Positions 1 to 11,200 of a stretch of 64,000 nt of DNA are shown here, piece by piece (positions within the stretch are counted from its first letter, which is position 1; each line of letters begins with the position of its first letter). Location of the stretch: contig NMRA01000216.1 in NCBI GenBank assembly GCA_002633005.1, forward strand, positions 406,441 to 470,440, in the 5' to 3' direction. The position numbers and the translations under genes are program-made. This DNA is from Phoronis australis (lineage: Eukaryota > Phoronida > Phoronidae). Below the pieces are notes generated by a model. That model ran no database searches. It was not told the DNA's origin and saw only the letters and a list, made by a program, of their open reading frames with translations.

Positions 1-179
1 AGGAAAGCTTCGCTGGCAATGGGGTGTCCATCCTCATTCATGGCACAGCTATCATCTGCTCCATCGATCCAGTAGCCTCCCCCCTTTGGCTGCATCACCA
101 GTGGGTAGGGACCAGGCAGTTTTAGTCTTTCCTCCACTGACTGGTAAGAATCGCGTCTCTTCTGTGGTGTACTATCATT
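1..179 (-). CDS. rap1gap: RAP1GAP-like exon just upstream of the Rap-GAP domain (partial at left edge)
   Basis: Internal coding exon of a Rap GTPase-activating protein, which switches off Rap1 by stimulating GTP hydrolysis. Read on the minus strand, the exon starts after a strong acceptor (TTTTTGTTTACCTGCAG) in phase 0 with N-D-S-T-P-Q-K-R-R and stays open to the window edge (59 codons plus 2 nt). The centre reads PGPYPLVMQPKGGGYWIDG. This matches the segment that precedes the catalytic domain in vertebrate RAP1GAP and RAP1GAP2 (GPFPL...GGYWIEG), as I recall those proteins. The tail (DDSCAMNEDGHPIASEAF) is acidic linker. The catalytic Rap-GAP domain, with its catalytic Asn, is not in the window. 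Phase 0 at the start joins exactly to the phase-0 end of the GoLoco exon at 5259-5342. SIPA1-type GAPs are less likely because they lack the GoLoco exon. Confidence 0.9.
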
Positions 180-303
180 CTGCAGGTAAACAAAAACATT
201 TTGAAACAGCTGGTCATTAGGCCACTGTTGAGGCTACTATTTTTGGGTAATTTGACAAATCTATGAGGTTGAAAATCAGTCTGAGGAAAAAAATAATGGT
301 GAT

Positions 304-462
304 CAGTAGCGGATTTAGAGGGGGGCCAAGGGGGCCACGGCCCCCCCTAAAATTCTCCCAGATTCCATTTCGCAGAACTGGGGTGCGAATATCTGACAGC
401 CAAAATTCTGGCAATACTCTGCCCTGGCCCCCCTTAAACTCAAAATCCTGGATCCGCCCCTG
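304..462 (+). mobile_element. GC-rich MITE, family 1 (complete copy with 5-bp TSD)
   Basis: A 159-bp element bounded by terminal inverted repeats CAGTAGCGGATTTAG and its partner, CAGGGGCGGATCCAGG read from the other end. It is flanked on both sides by the same 5-bp target duplication GTGAT (299-303 and 463-467). The ends are unusually rich in G or C runs, while the centre is ordinary. No transposase frame is present, so it is non-autonomous. Three other copies lie at 34384-34517, 53774-53892 and 61621-61776. The superfamily is not assigned. Confidence 0.85.
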
Positions 463-2969
463 GTGATTTCTTTTGTTTTCAACTTCATGAAACTGACGCA
501 ACCCTGCTTCTCACTAATGCGTTTTCATGCTTTTCAGCATCAAATTTTTATTTTCCATGAACAAGTTATTCTGGCAAAAATGTAAGAAATATCATACTGG
601 AGTTTTCAACAGACACATTTAGGCTTCTTAGATAACCCCTGTGTACCCATAAAGTTTCCGCAGATACGCCTTAGAATTACCGGCATTTAGAAAAAAAATG
701 CATATCTGAATCCTGAAACTTTTCCGGGTGCAGTTTCATAGGAAATGGACAACAAAGCCATAACTTAAAAGTAATTATCAACAATACAAACTTCAATCTG
801 ATTAAACAATTTACATATTTTGTTACGATAGTTTACAGAGAAAAGAGCCACTTGCTTTCAGGCTACAGTGTTGATACACATGTATTCGTCACTTCCAATT
901 ATAAGCCTTGATTTCTGTTCCCCAAACTGCTATTTCCCAAATGCACATCTCATGTTTGTCTGCCAAAAGCTCCGGTAGTGATTTTTACCATTGCCAAGCA
1001 CAACTGAATTCATGGACTCAAAGTATGACATCCAAAATGAACGACATCTTTTCCACCAGACTGTTATATCTTTACATATTCAATGCAAGGTCACAAACTC
1101 AATCTGGTCTTTTTCATGGTCTTCCAATGTAAGGAAACAGTCACTGTCGGAGAAAAATCTGCCATGAAGAAATTTCCAAGGGAACCTTTTTACCCAGATC
1201 TCAAAAATCTCTAAGATCCCTAGGCATACCTACAACACTGGCAAATACAATTAATGTGCTGTTTGAGTACAACAACCAGAGGCTTCTTCATTTCCTGAAG
1301 CAAAATGATTGATGAGATCATGAGACAATTCCTCCGCAAACATTTGGGGTTTTGTTACCACAACACCTTAGCGAGCCTAATCCAAACTGTCATAATGGAT
1401 TCAAAAATTGATGATTATTGTTGCTAATAGCCGTGATGCTGAAGAAAATCTATTTGTTAATTTTTTCTTATCCAGCCTCGATTTTAAAAATTCAAAGATA
1501 GCCAAGATTTACTTTCCAAACCAACATGTTTGTATTTTTCCTTACTTATTGTTCGTTTTTTTACTTTGAAACTTGTTTGCTAAACAGGCGTGTTGATTTA
1601 CGACCGCAATTATCGCAACCGGCACGTTCAGCCAAGCCTATGAATAGCAAGAAGCTCCCTTCAATCTGTGACAGCGCCATCAGGCCTTTGATGTGCCGAG
1701 GAGTTCGCTGGATATACTGGAGTAAACAGTGCACCCTTTCTTGTTAGCATAAGACTAGACTTGCCTAATACATTAACCAAAGGCGGCACAGTCCGGGGGG
1801 GGACTCCCAAAAAGGATGGATACGAGATGTGCTCCTCAAAAGAGTGACCTTTTCACGAGTTTTCCCTATGAAAGAGAACATTTTTCGACATCTTAACTTC
1901 CCTACGGAATGGTGCATTTTCTGACAAAATTGCTTTAAAATGTTCACTCAGGGAGTTTTAAATGCCATACAAGATTCCTTTTCCAACTGCACAAGTCTAC
2001 AGAAGAGTTTTCTGATTACCTACACTTTAAAATATGTTGTTCCAAGAACGTATATCTAAACCAGGAACATGTACTGGAGATCCCGAGACACTTTATTTAA
2101 CATTGTCAGGGAAGTGCAGCTTAAGGGCAGCCTCATCATAATAGGTGACCTCATTTGATAGAGCATACAAGAAAATCAACCGCACATATTGTACAGCCCC
2201 TGGCCTATGATCCGCAACTGGGAAAACTGAAAGCTCGGCTTGAACTGGCAACAACACTCAGCTGTTGGGCACAGTGGTTTATTTTCAACATCTAGGATTA
2301 AATTGAGAGGGTAGAAAGAAGAAATAATGAACAGTCAATAGTGAACCGGCGTCGAAATCTGTTAATTTAAAACAATTAAAGGAACAAGGAAAAGAATACA
2401 TGGGCAGGTGAGACAACAGGTGGCAGTAGGATAACAGGTGAGCTGGGACAATTAGCCAGGAGTCACAACACTAGCGTCACCTTGTGGACAGGAAGGGGAC
2501 TACGCTGATCCTCGTAGCGTCTGTCCTGATAATCCATCAGTGAGTCGAACAACGTGTCCATCTAGAATAACATCGCACCTACTCAAATATCATGAACCCG
2601 TTTCTATGATGACAGCTGCACAGGCATGCTACAATTTTGCAGCCAATGAGTTAACAACGAGACAATAACAGGAAAACGCAATTGATAGATTGTGCAATTT
2701 TTGTTCCAAGTTGATAAAGTTCTCTGGAAAATACTCCTAAGGTCTCACAGTCATATAACGAATGGACAAATTTTGACGTGACCTCAACATCTAAACAGAT
2801 CAGATGAAACAATTGATGGACTGTTTTCCATAAGAGGTCATGTGGCATACTAAAAAAATAAAGAGCTCACTTACACTAATTGCATTACTTGTGACGTCAA
2901 ATGAAATCTTCTTAACAAGATGGACAGATCCCGGGATACGGTATTTTAGATCGTATTACATGTTATAAA

Positions 2970-3742
2970 AAATCTGTCAGCGAGATTTCGAATAGCATTT
3001 ATGAATTTCATACCATATGAACAATAAAAATATGTCCAGGGGCAATCTTTTTAAGTATATTATAATAAAAAATCTTAGTCTGCAAGATTCCAAAGGGCAT
3101 TCCTGAATTTCCCAGGACATAAACAACATTACACAAGTTGCTGCTCGCGCAGTTCCGAAGCACTATGCTGAATTTTGCATGTTACGAGCGATCAAAATAT
3201 TGCCTGCAAAATTGCAAAATGCATTCGTGAAAAAAACATTTGTGTACAAGATTCAGAAAAGCAAACTTCAACTAAATAAATGCAAAAAAACAATAAGAAA
3301 TTGTTGGCAAGATTCCCCAATGCATTCTTGTTCCCATGATATAAACAATAAAAAAATAACATCCTTTGCACTAAATTCCAAAATGCATATGTTAGTTGAA
3401 TTTTTGTATGCAGGAAATTATTCAAACTTTCGGTACTACTCATAGTGAAAGTACTATCAGCAATTAAATAACGACTATTTCCCGGTTTCCAGGCCAAAAC
3501 ATGATCTGTGAAAGGACATGATTGTTGGCAAGATTCCCCAATGCATTCTTGTTCCCATGATATAAACAAAAAAAAATAACATCCTTTGCACTAAATTCCA
3601 AAATGCATATGTTAGTTGAATTTTTGTATGCAGGAAATTATTCAAACTTTCGGTACTACTCATAGTGAAAGTACTATCAGCAATTAAATAACGACTATTT
3701 CCCGGTTTCCAGGCCAAAACATGATCTGTGAAAGGACATGAT
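2970..3742 (+). repeat. Degenerate tandem array with a recent 221-bp duplication
   Basis: From 3301 to 3521 and again from 3522 to 3742 the sequence is almost letter-for-letter identical; the visible difference is in the A-run after ATATAAACAA. Both start at TTGTTGGCAAGATTCCCCAA and end at AAAGGACATGAT. To the left (about 2970-3300) there are older, diverged versions of the same core (TCTGCAAGATTCCAAA...GCATTCCTGAATTT...ATAAACAA), so the duplication arose within an ageing array. The overlapping minus-strand open frames are products of this repeat, not genes. Confidence 0.85.
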
Positions 3743-3939
3743 CGATGACTCAACATGAAACATGACAGGATATGGTGCTTATTGAAAGGACGCCAAAGAA
3801 ACAGAAATTTGATCTGGTAAGATGGATATAAGGAAGTAAGAAATAAAACGACTCACTTCATTATGTTCACCCGGATGGACCATAGTAATACACTGAATTT
3901 AAGATTGTGGGTGAAGCTTTTTACCAAAATTCTAATTTG

Positions 3940-4300
3940 CATTTGCAAAAAAATTTTCCTGCTAAGGACTGAAAAATTAATTATTTTGCTCAGGGTTGAA
4001 ACTGATTCCAAATTTTAGAAATAGGAAATATTGGCTGTCCAAGTTCAAGAATTACGATCAACGACATGCAAGCACTCAGGAAACGTTCCATCGCCAGTTA
4101 CTTTCTATGATTTTATGAACTGCCAAGTCTATTCTCAGATTCCGACACTATGTCCAATATTTGAGAAAATATAGTGAATGCTAAAATCGCTCAGGTTCCT
4201 ATCTTTTGCATCAAGGAAATTCAAATTCGCCATGAATTTCGGTGCCTCAAATTTCAGAGACTGTCCCAAACTGTAGAACTTTTACCGTAATTGAATGATG
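3940..4300 (+). repeat. Dispersed repeat, copy 1 (partner at 10700-11200)
   Basis: Shares an ordered series of words with 10700-11200: a start near CAAATTTT(AG)AAATA, then TTCAAGAATTA(C/T)GAT, then AACTGCCAAGT(C/A)TATTTTCAGA, then AAATTTCAGAGACT(G/C)TCCCAAAC. It is too diverged to set ends or a class. No coding potential. Confidence 0.5.
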
Positions 4301-5258
4301 CAAGGTGCTCAGCCTGAGAATCCCCGACTTCTATCTATCACTGACCTATATGCCACATGGGAATTCTTTCTTAGAAATACGGGACTTCGATGCTGTTTAG
4401 TTGCCAATGTCGAATCGTAAGCTGAAAATGCTTCTAGGTTCCAAAAATGTACCTCATTCAACAGATCCTGAATTATTGCCGAATGAGCCAGCAACTTAGT
4501 CACAGGCAATGAATACATTTGCCGTATTTGCAGTTTTAAAGTTTCTTGCCGGCCATCGTTGATGATTTTGAAGTTCTTGTTGGTAACAGAAATCAATTGC
4601 AATCGTGTTAAGGAATATTATGAGACTGATTTTGTGACCTAAAATTCCTCTTAAGTTCATTTTTCATTTGTGGAAGCTAACAACCTAATTAAGGGAATGC
4701 CAGTGATTGCACAAGCGACACTGGTGAGCGCAGAAGACCCAGAGACATTTGTAAGCTGAAGTTAATCTCCTTATTCAAAGATATATTGAGAAGAAACACC
4801 CTTAATCCCAAACTGCGAAACAAAAAGGTCAAGAGGTAAAATGTACACTCGGTCACTTACGTAGCATAAAATATTTTTTTGAAAACAGAAATGCAACAGC
4901 CACCGGGTCCCAGATTTTCAGGGCCAGTTTGATGCCTGTTATTCACTGAGTGAGAAAAAACGGTTCTCAAAATGCCAGGCCCATGTAAGTGGCTATTACA
5001 GAAAAGCTAACTCTCAATGAAACTCCCAGCCAGCTGTAAAAATGCAGTTTAAACCACCCAAAGAGGTAAAAAGTCTTTCCTACGTGGTAATTTTGAGCGA
5101 CCAAAATGAAGAAAGTGTGCTAGCGATTGGATAACAAGTTCAGACGAAGGTTTTAGAACTAACTCATTTAAGCAACAGACTCTAGCTGCAGAGATCATAG
5201 TGTCTGATATCTGATCTTACTAACTCTACTAATCACCACCAGGGGGTGCTTCTCTCAC

Positions 5259-5342
5259 CTGGAACATCTTGGGAAGGTCACAGCGCTGGTCATCAATACG
5301 GCTGCTTTGGATTCGTACCAACATTTCAAACAGGTCACTTTG
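5259..5342 (-). CDS. rap1gap: RAP1GAP-like GoLoco exon (G-alpha-i/o binding motif)
   Basis: An 84-nt phase 0-0 exon between acceptor CTCATTTACAG and donor CAG|GTGAGAG. It encodes Q-S-D-L-F-E-M-L-V-R-I-Q followed by SSRIDDQRCDLPKMFQ. This is a GoLoco (G-protein regulatory) motif: the LF/L core, the Q-S-S-R turn and the diagnostic D-D-Q-R with the arginine that reaches into the nucleotide site of GDP-bound G-alpha-i/o are all present. In RAP1GAP family proteins this motif lies N-terminal to the Rap-GAP domain and lets G-alpha-i/o or G-alpha-z recruit the GAP. Family knowledge gives the role; the residues are seen here. It joins without a phase break to the exons at 1-179 and 9721-9761. Confidence 0.95.
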
Positions 5343-6929
5343 CTGTAAATGAGAAACAGTCGTGGATTGGATTATCACTGTACAAACTAAGCTGCTTCCT
5401 TGGGGCTATCAAAGACATAGCTCATGATATGGACATATTTAAAGATTTTTTATGCCATTTGTGTTGTGTCAGTTTCTTGACATACAAGAGTTAAATAAAA
5501 CATTGCCTCAATGTAGATAAAGCATTGTTAGTTAGTCTTAACTGACAAAATGTGAACTCTTCATCGCACATTCTCTAACAGAGATGGACGTAGTCAAAGA
5601 CAGTTGGAAAAAGTCCCGAATACATAAATTAGGGATGGACGATAACTGTGGAATGGCATTTAAAAGTGAAGGTTTTGAAACATCGGGATTGCGTTACGTT
5701 ATAGAAGAATATGGAAGAATACGGTAGTCTGGGATAACAATATTTCTTTTATCGATTAAAGTAAAATTGGCTTGGTGTGATTGACATTTAATGTATTTTG
5801 TAGAAAGCTTGTGAATGAAATCAACTATTGAGCCTGTGAAATGGAATTCATGAATACCAAAAACTATTCATAGATGTTCAATTGCAGAAGTAGCTTACAT
5901 TCTTTACTTGTTTTGTTTTTGCTTAGCTGCCTCAGTTTGTAGCTTTATTTAAGCCAAAAGATGTCATTTCAAAAGCATTCAGATTTAATCACAGAACTAG
6001 AATCTCATTTCTATTGTCACATTTCAAATCAGATGAAGCAAGGAAAAATGAAGTGTTGTGAAAAGTGAGCTGATCATGCTAAGTGGAGAGTCTGAGTGTA
6101 ATATAGATAAGGAGGAAAGGACCAACTTTTATCTTGGCACCGAGTTCCCATAAGGCAGCTGAACTGAAGATGAAGGTTGGTTTTTAGATAATCAAGTGAA
6201 GGTACATGGCCTAATAAATGAATGAGAATCAGAATATGACAATAATTCATGACATTATCTAGGTTGTTTTACAGGGGTTTAATAGTAGATGATTAGGTTT
6301 TTGACATTTTATGGCAATAACTAGGATATTCTATTATCCGCTATGACATTAAGTGGGCTCCAATCTTCCTCCTTCCACATCACGTTATAAAGCTCTCAAA
6401 ATCCTCTCAACCCATTGCAATGTAATAGAAAACATTACATGTAATGTTTCCAGACAACAAGCAACCAAATCCTACAAGGTGACAGATTAGTCACGCAATA
6501 AAAAGGAAACACAAAAGGGAAGTCTAAAAATATATCAAACATGGTTCCACCTCATTCTTCTTATTCTTTTGTGAATTCATGTGCAAAGCTTATAATTTAG
6601 TGAGTTTACAGCTGAGCAATTTCTATTTTTGAATTTTATTAGCGGTTTAAAATAGAAATTGAAAGATGTTTGCATTGTTAGAGAAGACGTAAACCCACTT
6701 TCCTTAAAAAAATAACTTATAATTTAGACCAATACTGCCACAAAACTGATCTCAACTTGATTGTTACGCAGATGAAGAGATGAAGACTAATTTCTGAGCT
6801 TGGAAAAATCTGACAGTTGTTTCTTGAGAAGGCTGGTTTACAGCAGATTTAAAATTGTTGTGGTTAATACATAAGTGATTTAATGTTACAAAGGGGAAAT
6901 TTTTAGAGAATCCAAAAGAACGAAAATAC

Positions 6930-8742
6930 AAAATGATAAGTATAAAAAGAGCAAAGTCTAAACAAGAGCAACGCGGAGCATTGAAATGCGTCCATGAATG
7001 CATCGCAAATGATGTGCTTTTAGGGATATTTATTTGTATCATAAAAATGGCAACTAGGTGGCGCAAAAACGTACAATCCATCCAAAAATGGGAACATGCC
7101 ATATTTCATAAAAATCTGTCAAGGAACTTTAGAGAAACACAAAGGAAAACAGAATAAAATGAAAGTGCCACCTGTGGGCACAGCGTCCATTGGATCTGCC
7201 TGAAAGTTGTCGTCTGTTTTTATTCTCATTTTAATGCACTTACTAAATTTAATAAAGATCCTGCAGTGGGTTTAGGAGATACAGCTATGGGCACAAAACA
7301 AAACAAAACTACCACAAGGAGGCGCCACAGTAGTTAGTGACGCCATCATCAAATGTCCTCTTCACACTGAAAACATATACGCCAATTTTTAAAACAATCC
7401 CTAGAATGATTTGGTGGAGAGAGGAGTGGATGCAAAAAAACAAGACTCGAAAACAGTAAAAATGGCCACTAGGTGGCGCAAACCACGCCGAATCCATCTG
7501 AAAACGGGAGGATGGGATCATCTCACCAATAGATGCTTATATTCAAAATTTCATGAAAATCTGTTGAGGAACTTTGAAGATAAAGACTGATAAACGTAAA
7601 AAAATAAAATTGCCAATAGGGGGCACACCAGTAGTCAGATCCGTCCGAAAGTCATCGTCGTTTGTTGTCAACATCATGTAAATACACTTGCTAAATTGAG
7701 GAAAGATCCTGCAAACGGTTTAGGAGATACAGCCATGAGCACAAAAAACTGCCACTAGGAGGCGCCACAGTAGTCAAAGTCATCGGAAAATCATTGTCAG
7801 CCGTGTACTTCATAGTAAAAACATACATGCTAATTTTCACAATTATCATGAAGGCGGTTTGGTTGATAGACGAGTGGATGCCAAAAAACAGATTCGTAAA
7901 CAGTAAAAATGGCCATTAGGTGACGCAAAGTAGGTTGAATCCATCTAAAAACGGAGAGATAGCATCATTTCATTAACAGATGCCTGTATGCCAAATTTTA
8001 TGAAAATACCTTGAGGACCTTTCAACATATAGAAGTAAACGTAAAAAAAAATAAAATTGCCACTAGGTGGCACACCAGTAGCCAGATCTGTCCGAAGGTC
8101 GTCTTCCTCTGTTGCTAACATAATATAAATATACTATCTAAATTTAGTACAGATCCTGAAAACGGTTTAGGAGATACAGCCATAGGTGCAAAAAAACAAA
8201 ACTGCCACTAGGAGGCACCACAATAGTTGGAAAATCATTGTCAGTCGTCCACTTCATAGTAGGAACATACATGCCAATTTTCACAATCATCCTTTGATCG
8301 GTTTGGTTAATAGAGGGGTGGACACAAAAAACAGACTCGAAACCAGTAAAAATAGCCCTTAGGTGGCACAAACTACGGCGAATCCATCCGAAAACAAGAA
8401 GATAGCATCACGTCACTAATGATGTGCCTATATACCAAATTTTACAAAAATCCGTTAAGGACTTTTGAAGATACAGAGGTAAATGTAAAGAACTAAAATT
8501 GCCACTAGGGGGCACACCGGAAGTCGGATCCGTCCAAAAGTTCGGTCATATTGTCCCATCCACAGAAGGAACACGTGCAAACTTTTATGAACATACCTCA
8601 AGGCGTTTTGGAGATAGAGCAGTGGACGCCAGACACCGGACGCCGGACGGACAGACAGACAGACGGACAGTCGGGCGGACGAACGGACAGACGGAGATGA
8701 CGGCATAATGCGTCCACATATAAATATGTGGGCGCATAAAAA
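6930..8742 (+). repeat. Higher-order repeat of three ~148-bp monomers, each with a CTCF-like motif
   Basis: Eleven related monomers in the order a-b-g-a-b-g-a-b-g-a-b. Each starts with a variant of CCACTAGGNGGC(G/A)C. The motif starts are 7051, 7168, 7312, 7466, 7613, 7752, 7913, 8060, 8205, 8356 and 8502. Adjacent spacing is mostly 139-161 bp; same-type spacing is about 445 bp (7466, 7913, 8356; also 7613, 8060, 8502). Type a carries GGTGGC, type b mostly GGGGGCAC, type g GGAGGCGCC. Monomers also share a downstream half (AAATTT...GATCCTG...GGTTTAGGAGATACAG and equivalents). The element ends with a GACA/GGAC simple-sequence run (8636-8696) and an inverted repeat, TAATGCGTCCACATAT / ATATGTGGGCGCATAA, at about 8704-8738. 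A second copy starts near 63062. Open frames across it are not conserved genes. Confidence 0.85.
8636..8696 (+). repeat. GGAC/GACA simple-sequence run at the array end
   Basis: A purine-biased run of GGACG, GACAGACAGAC and GGACAGACGG words closing the monomer array. It is directly followed by the terminal inverted repeat at about 8704-8738. Confidence 0.8.
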
Positions 8743-9720
8743 GCATTGTGTTGTGTTTTTCATATCTGAAAAGGAACTTAATTGGAATATAAACATTGAG
8801 ATTTTTTAAAAACATGTAAAATAGATACATCAATTACCTTTATTAGCCAAAAGTAATTGACAAAATCAACATTTTTGTTCACCAACTCCTTTGAAACACA
8901 TAAATCAAAATGCACTGCCAAGTACAATGCAGAACATGTGAGTGGCTTAAAATTTGCTGAATACTTATTCTTGTCGTGTGATTTGACAAAATAATTTTCC
9001 TTACATAGTGTAATAAATTGACAAAGAATTATTGTATTAATAATGCAATATATTAAAATACATTTTGTTTCTGTTTTATTATTACATGTGTTTTACAGAA
9101 ATCATTGGAAGTGTGCAAACATCAACAAATGTGCCAAAATTGTGCGGGGGCTTACATCCCCTGTAGTGAAAATGTACTTGGAGTTACACTAACTTAAGTG
9201 CACATTAATACCTGCCTCTTTATCCGCTTCATGCGCAAAAATGTTTTAAGAAATTACGAATATCTTAATTTAAACTGTGTAGATGCGACACAACAAATTT
9301 GGCAAATATTCAATTTTTTTCACCCCGTTTAGCTCACTAAAAATGCACAGAGAATTAGAAGGCCTTTTACTCTCACAAAATTGGTCTCATATATTCCTTA
9401 CCCAAATAGGATTCAATCCTGAAATTGCGATTGCTAACAGAAAGAGAATCCTATTACGGTAAGTAATACTACAAGACTGTTTTTATGAGAATAAAATGCC
9501 TAATTCAATTTTCGTATTTTAGCCAGCTAAACAGAGCGAAATGCAGCTTAGCATTAATTGCTTTAAGTTAATCACCTTTTGAAAATTACCAAATGACAAT
9601 GTTGCCAATAGTTCTCAGGCAAAACGAGTGAAGAATTGCCGTTCTCAAATTTGGTCCAAACTCGAACTTCTGAAAGTCAGCTTCCATGCATTAATACCTA
9701 AAAACAACTCTACCCCTTAC

Positions 9721-9761
9721 CTTGTCCGACTCTGCCTCCACCACTCCCTTCCTCTTGGGGT
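9721..9761 (-). CDS. rap1gap: RAP1GAP-like linker exon (41 nt)
   Basis: Acceptor GCCATCTGCCTACAACAG and donor GACAAG|GTAAGGGG are both strong. The exon begins with 2 nt that complete a codon (giving Asp after the exon at 14702-14740), then reads PKRKGVVEAESDK, and ends in phase 0, joining directly to Q-S-D-L-F-E-M of the GoLoco exon. Of the three frames, this basic-then-acidic one is the one that fits both neighbours. It is a linker before the GoLoco motif, and no domain is recognised in it. Base composition is visibly more GC-rich than the flanking introns. Confidence 0.82.
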
Positions 9762-9900
9762 CTGTTGTAGGCAGATGGCTCTCACAGTACAACTGAGAGT
9801 CCATCGCTTGTCTCCTAAAATATAATAGAAACGCACTTAATTGCAAAGTACCACTTGTTAGCAACTGACACTTTTCGACATGAGCTAACCAGCTCTCAAC

Positions 9901-9970
9901 CATGGGTGGCGCAGCACTGAAAAAAGTGGGGGCTATAGCACCCCCAGCCCCCTATGGTGCGCCGCCCATG
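9901..9970 (+). mobile_element. Short GC-rich MITE, family 2
   Basis: A 70-bp element with inverted ends CATGGGTGGCGCA and TGCGCCGCCCATG and an inner GTGGGGGCTATAGCACCCCCA core. The flanking five bases are TCAAC and TTAAC, a target duplication with one mismatch. The other copy is at 53517-53585, in the opposite orientation, with a perfect TCCAT duplication. Confidence 0.75.
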
Positions 9971-10325
9971 TTAACTGATCATCACCACCACCAAAAGTCA
10001 AATACGCTAATGGTAACGATATGTGAAATTCAGTAACTATGATTATAACCAAACCTGTGCACATTAATGGCGGATAAAGACTAGACTTTTGAAGAATGTA
10101 CACAAGTTTGCAGCATGATAGACCACTTGGACAGCTGTTCTTGTATTATATTATATTGGTCAAAGAAACAAAAATTTTAAACTCTTCCGGTTTTGTCAAA
10201 AGATATCAACATAATTAGATCATAAAATTTACAACAAACCACCCCTATTTGTTTTGATTTCGGTTTCAACAGACAATGGCCTTTTGCAGGCTTAGTCACC
10301 TTATTATCATATTCAATCGTATCAT

Positions 10326-10455
10326 GGTGAAATCTTACCAAATTTCGGACAAAAACTGATATTTTTTCATTTTTCAAAGACTTCTAACATTGTCACTGAA
10401 GTTCATGTTTCAAATAATTGTCTGGTGGTATCTATAGTATAGCACTTACAAAGAG
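10326..10455 (+). mobile_element. MITE of the TAAAATCTCACC family, left part
   Basis: Starts GGTGAAATCTTACCAAATTTCGGACAAAAA and continues with the TTTTTCATTTTTCAAAGACTTCTAACATTGT body seen in the better copies at 42141-42394 and 49166-49414. The right end is missing. Confidence 0.6.
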
Positions 10456-10699
10456 CTTTTTCAATTCGTTGTGAAACAATATTTGGCTGTGTTAGCGTGT
10501 AAACTGGTGGTTGTCACATCAGTGAACCATCGATTCGAAACTTAGTGAAACTGGTCCTTCAGGAGTCGTGAAATTAACATGAATTTGTGAACAAAATTCG
10601 GATTTGGATGACGAGAAGGGAGACAAATTGATGGAAACCAGTGGTGTTACAAATATTTGTCATGATCTGTGAAAAATGAATATTGAAATCAGTAATTTT

Positions 10700-11200
10700 T
10701 CCTTCATGAACTGTGACACGACAAAACCTTCAGCGAACTACAATTATTTTACGCTAATTATTGAAGAAATAATCTTTTACTTGTCAGCCACTTTGTGTTT
10801 TCAATTCAATCAAGGTGACATTTTACAGTTGGTAGTTACCGTAAAACTTTTCCAATTTGAGACAGTGAAAATTTAGGTCAGGGCTTGCACCAAATTTTCA
10901 AAATAAGCAATACTGGTCACCTCAAAATTCAAGAATTATGATAAATGACAAACGTTCATTCACCTCAATGTTCTCTACAGGAGAGGGACTCGTGAAAACG
11001 TTAGGTCAGTGGTCGTTTTTAACAATTGTATCAACTGCCAAGTATATTTTCAGACTTTGTTGACACCAAATGCAGTGCCTTACATTTCAGAAATACGTTT
11101 AATGCCAAAATTATCCCAAACTTCAGAATGAAGAAAATTCGATTTCATCTTCATTCCGGGGCCCAAATTTTAGAGACTCTCCCAAACAGAGAATTTATAC
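10700..11200 (+). repeat. Dispersed repeat, copy 2
   Basis: Diverged partner of 3940-4300 in the same orientation. Shared landmarks include CAAGAATTATGATAAA, AACTGCCAAGTATATTTTCAGA and TTTTAGAGACTCTCCCAAAC. Unclassified. Confidence 0.45.

Larger units (their letters stand above)
180..5258 (-). other. rap1gap: Intron between the GoLoco exon and the pre-RapGAP exon
   Basis: Non-coding. It holds a GC-rich MITE (304-462), a degenerate tandem array ending in a near-perfect 221-bp duplication (about 2970-3742), and one copy of a dispersed repeat (about 3940-4300) shared with 10700-11200. The minus-strand open frame 2651-2848 has no convincing splice sites. No other gene seen. Confidence 0.75.
5343..9720 (-). 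other. rap1gap: Intron containing a CTCF-like repeat array
   Basis: Non-coding. The main content is the three-monomer array at about 6930-8742. The rest (5343-6930 and 8742-9720) is AT-rich with nothing I can identify. A 17-nt sequence at 9402-9418 has good splice sites and the right phases, but competes with the better exon at 9721-9761. Confidence 0.7.

Noticed and set aside
2651-2848. 65-codon minus frame between the GoLoco and pre-RapGAP exons
   Set aside because: A cassette here must be phase 0-0 and no splice sites give that; the GoLoco exon already joins the next exon perfectly.
6764-7102. 112-codon minus-strand open frame
   Set aside because: Overlaps the start of the monomer array and is not kept in the second array copy.
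9402-9418. 17-nt microexon (acceptor CGCAATTTCAG, donor TTGG|GTAAGG) that would encode G-L-N-P-I-W in the right phases
   Set aside because: It fits the same gap (phase 1 in, 0 out) as the exon at 9721-9761, which has better splice sites and a more protein-like sequence; both cannot be used in series. It could only be a mutually exclusive alternative.
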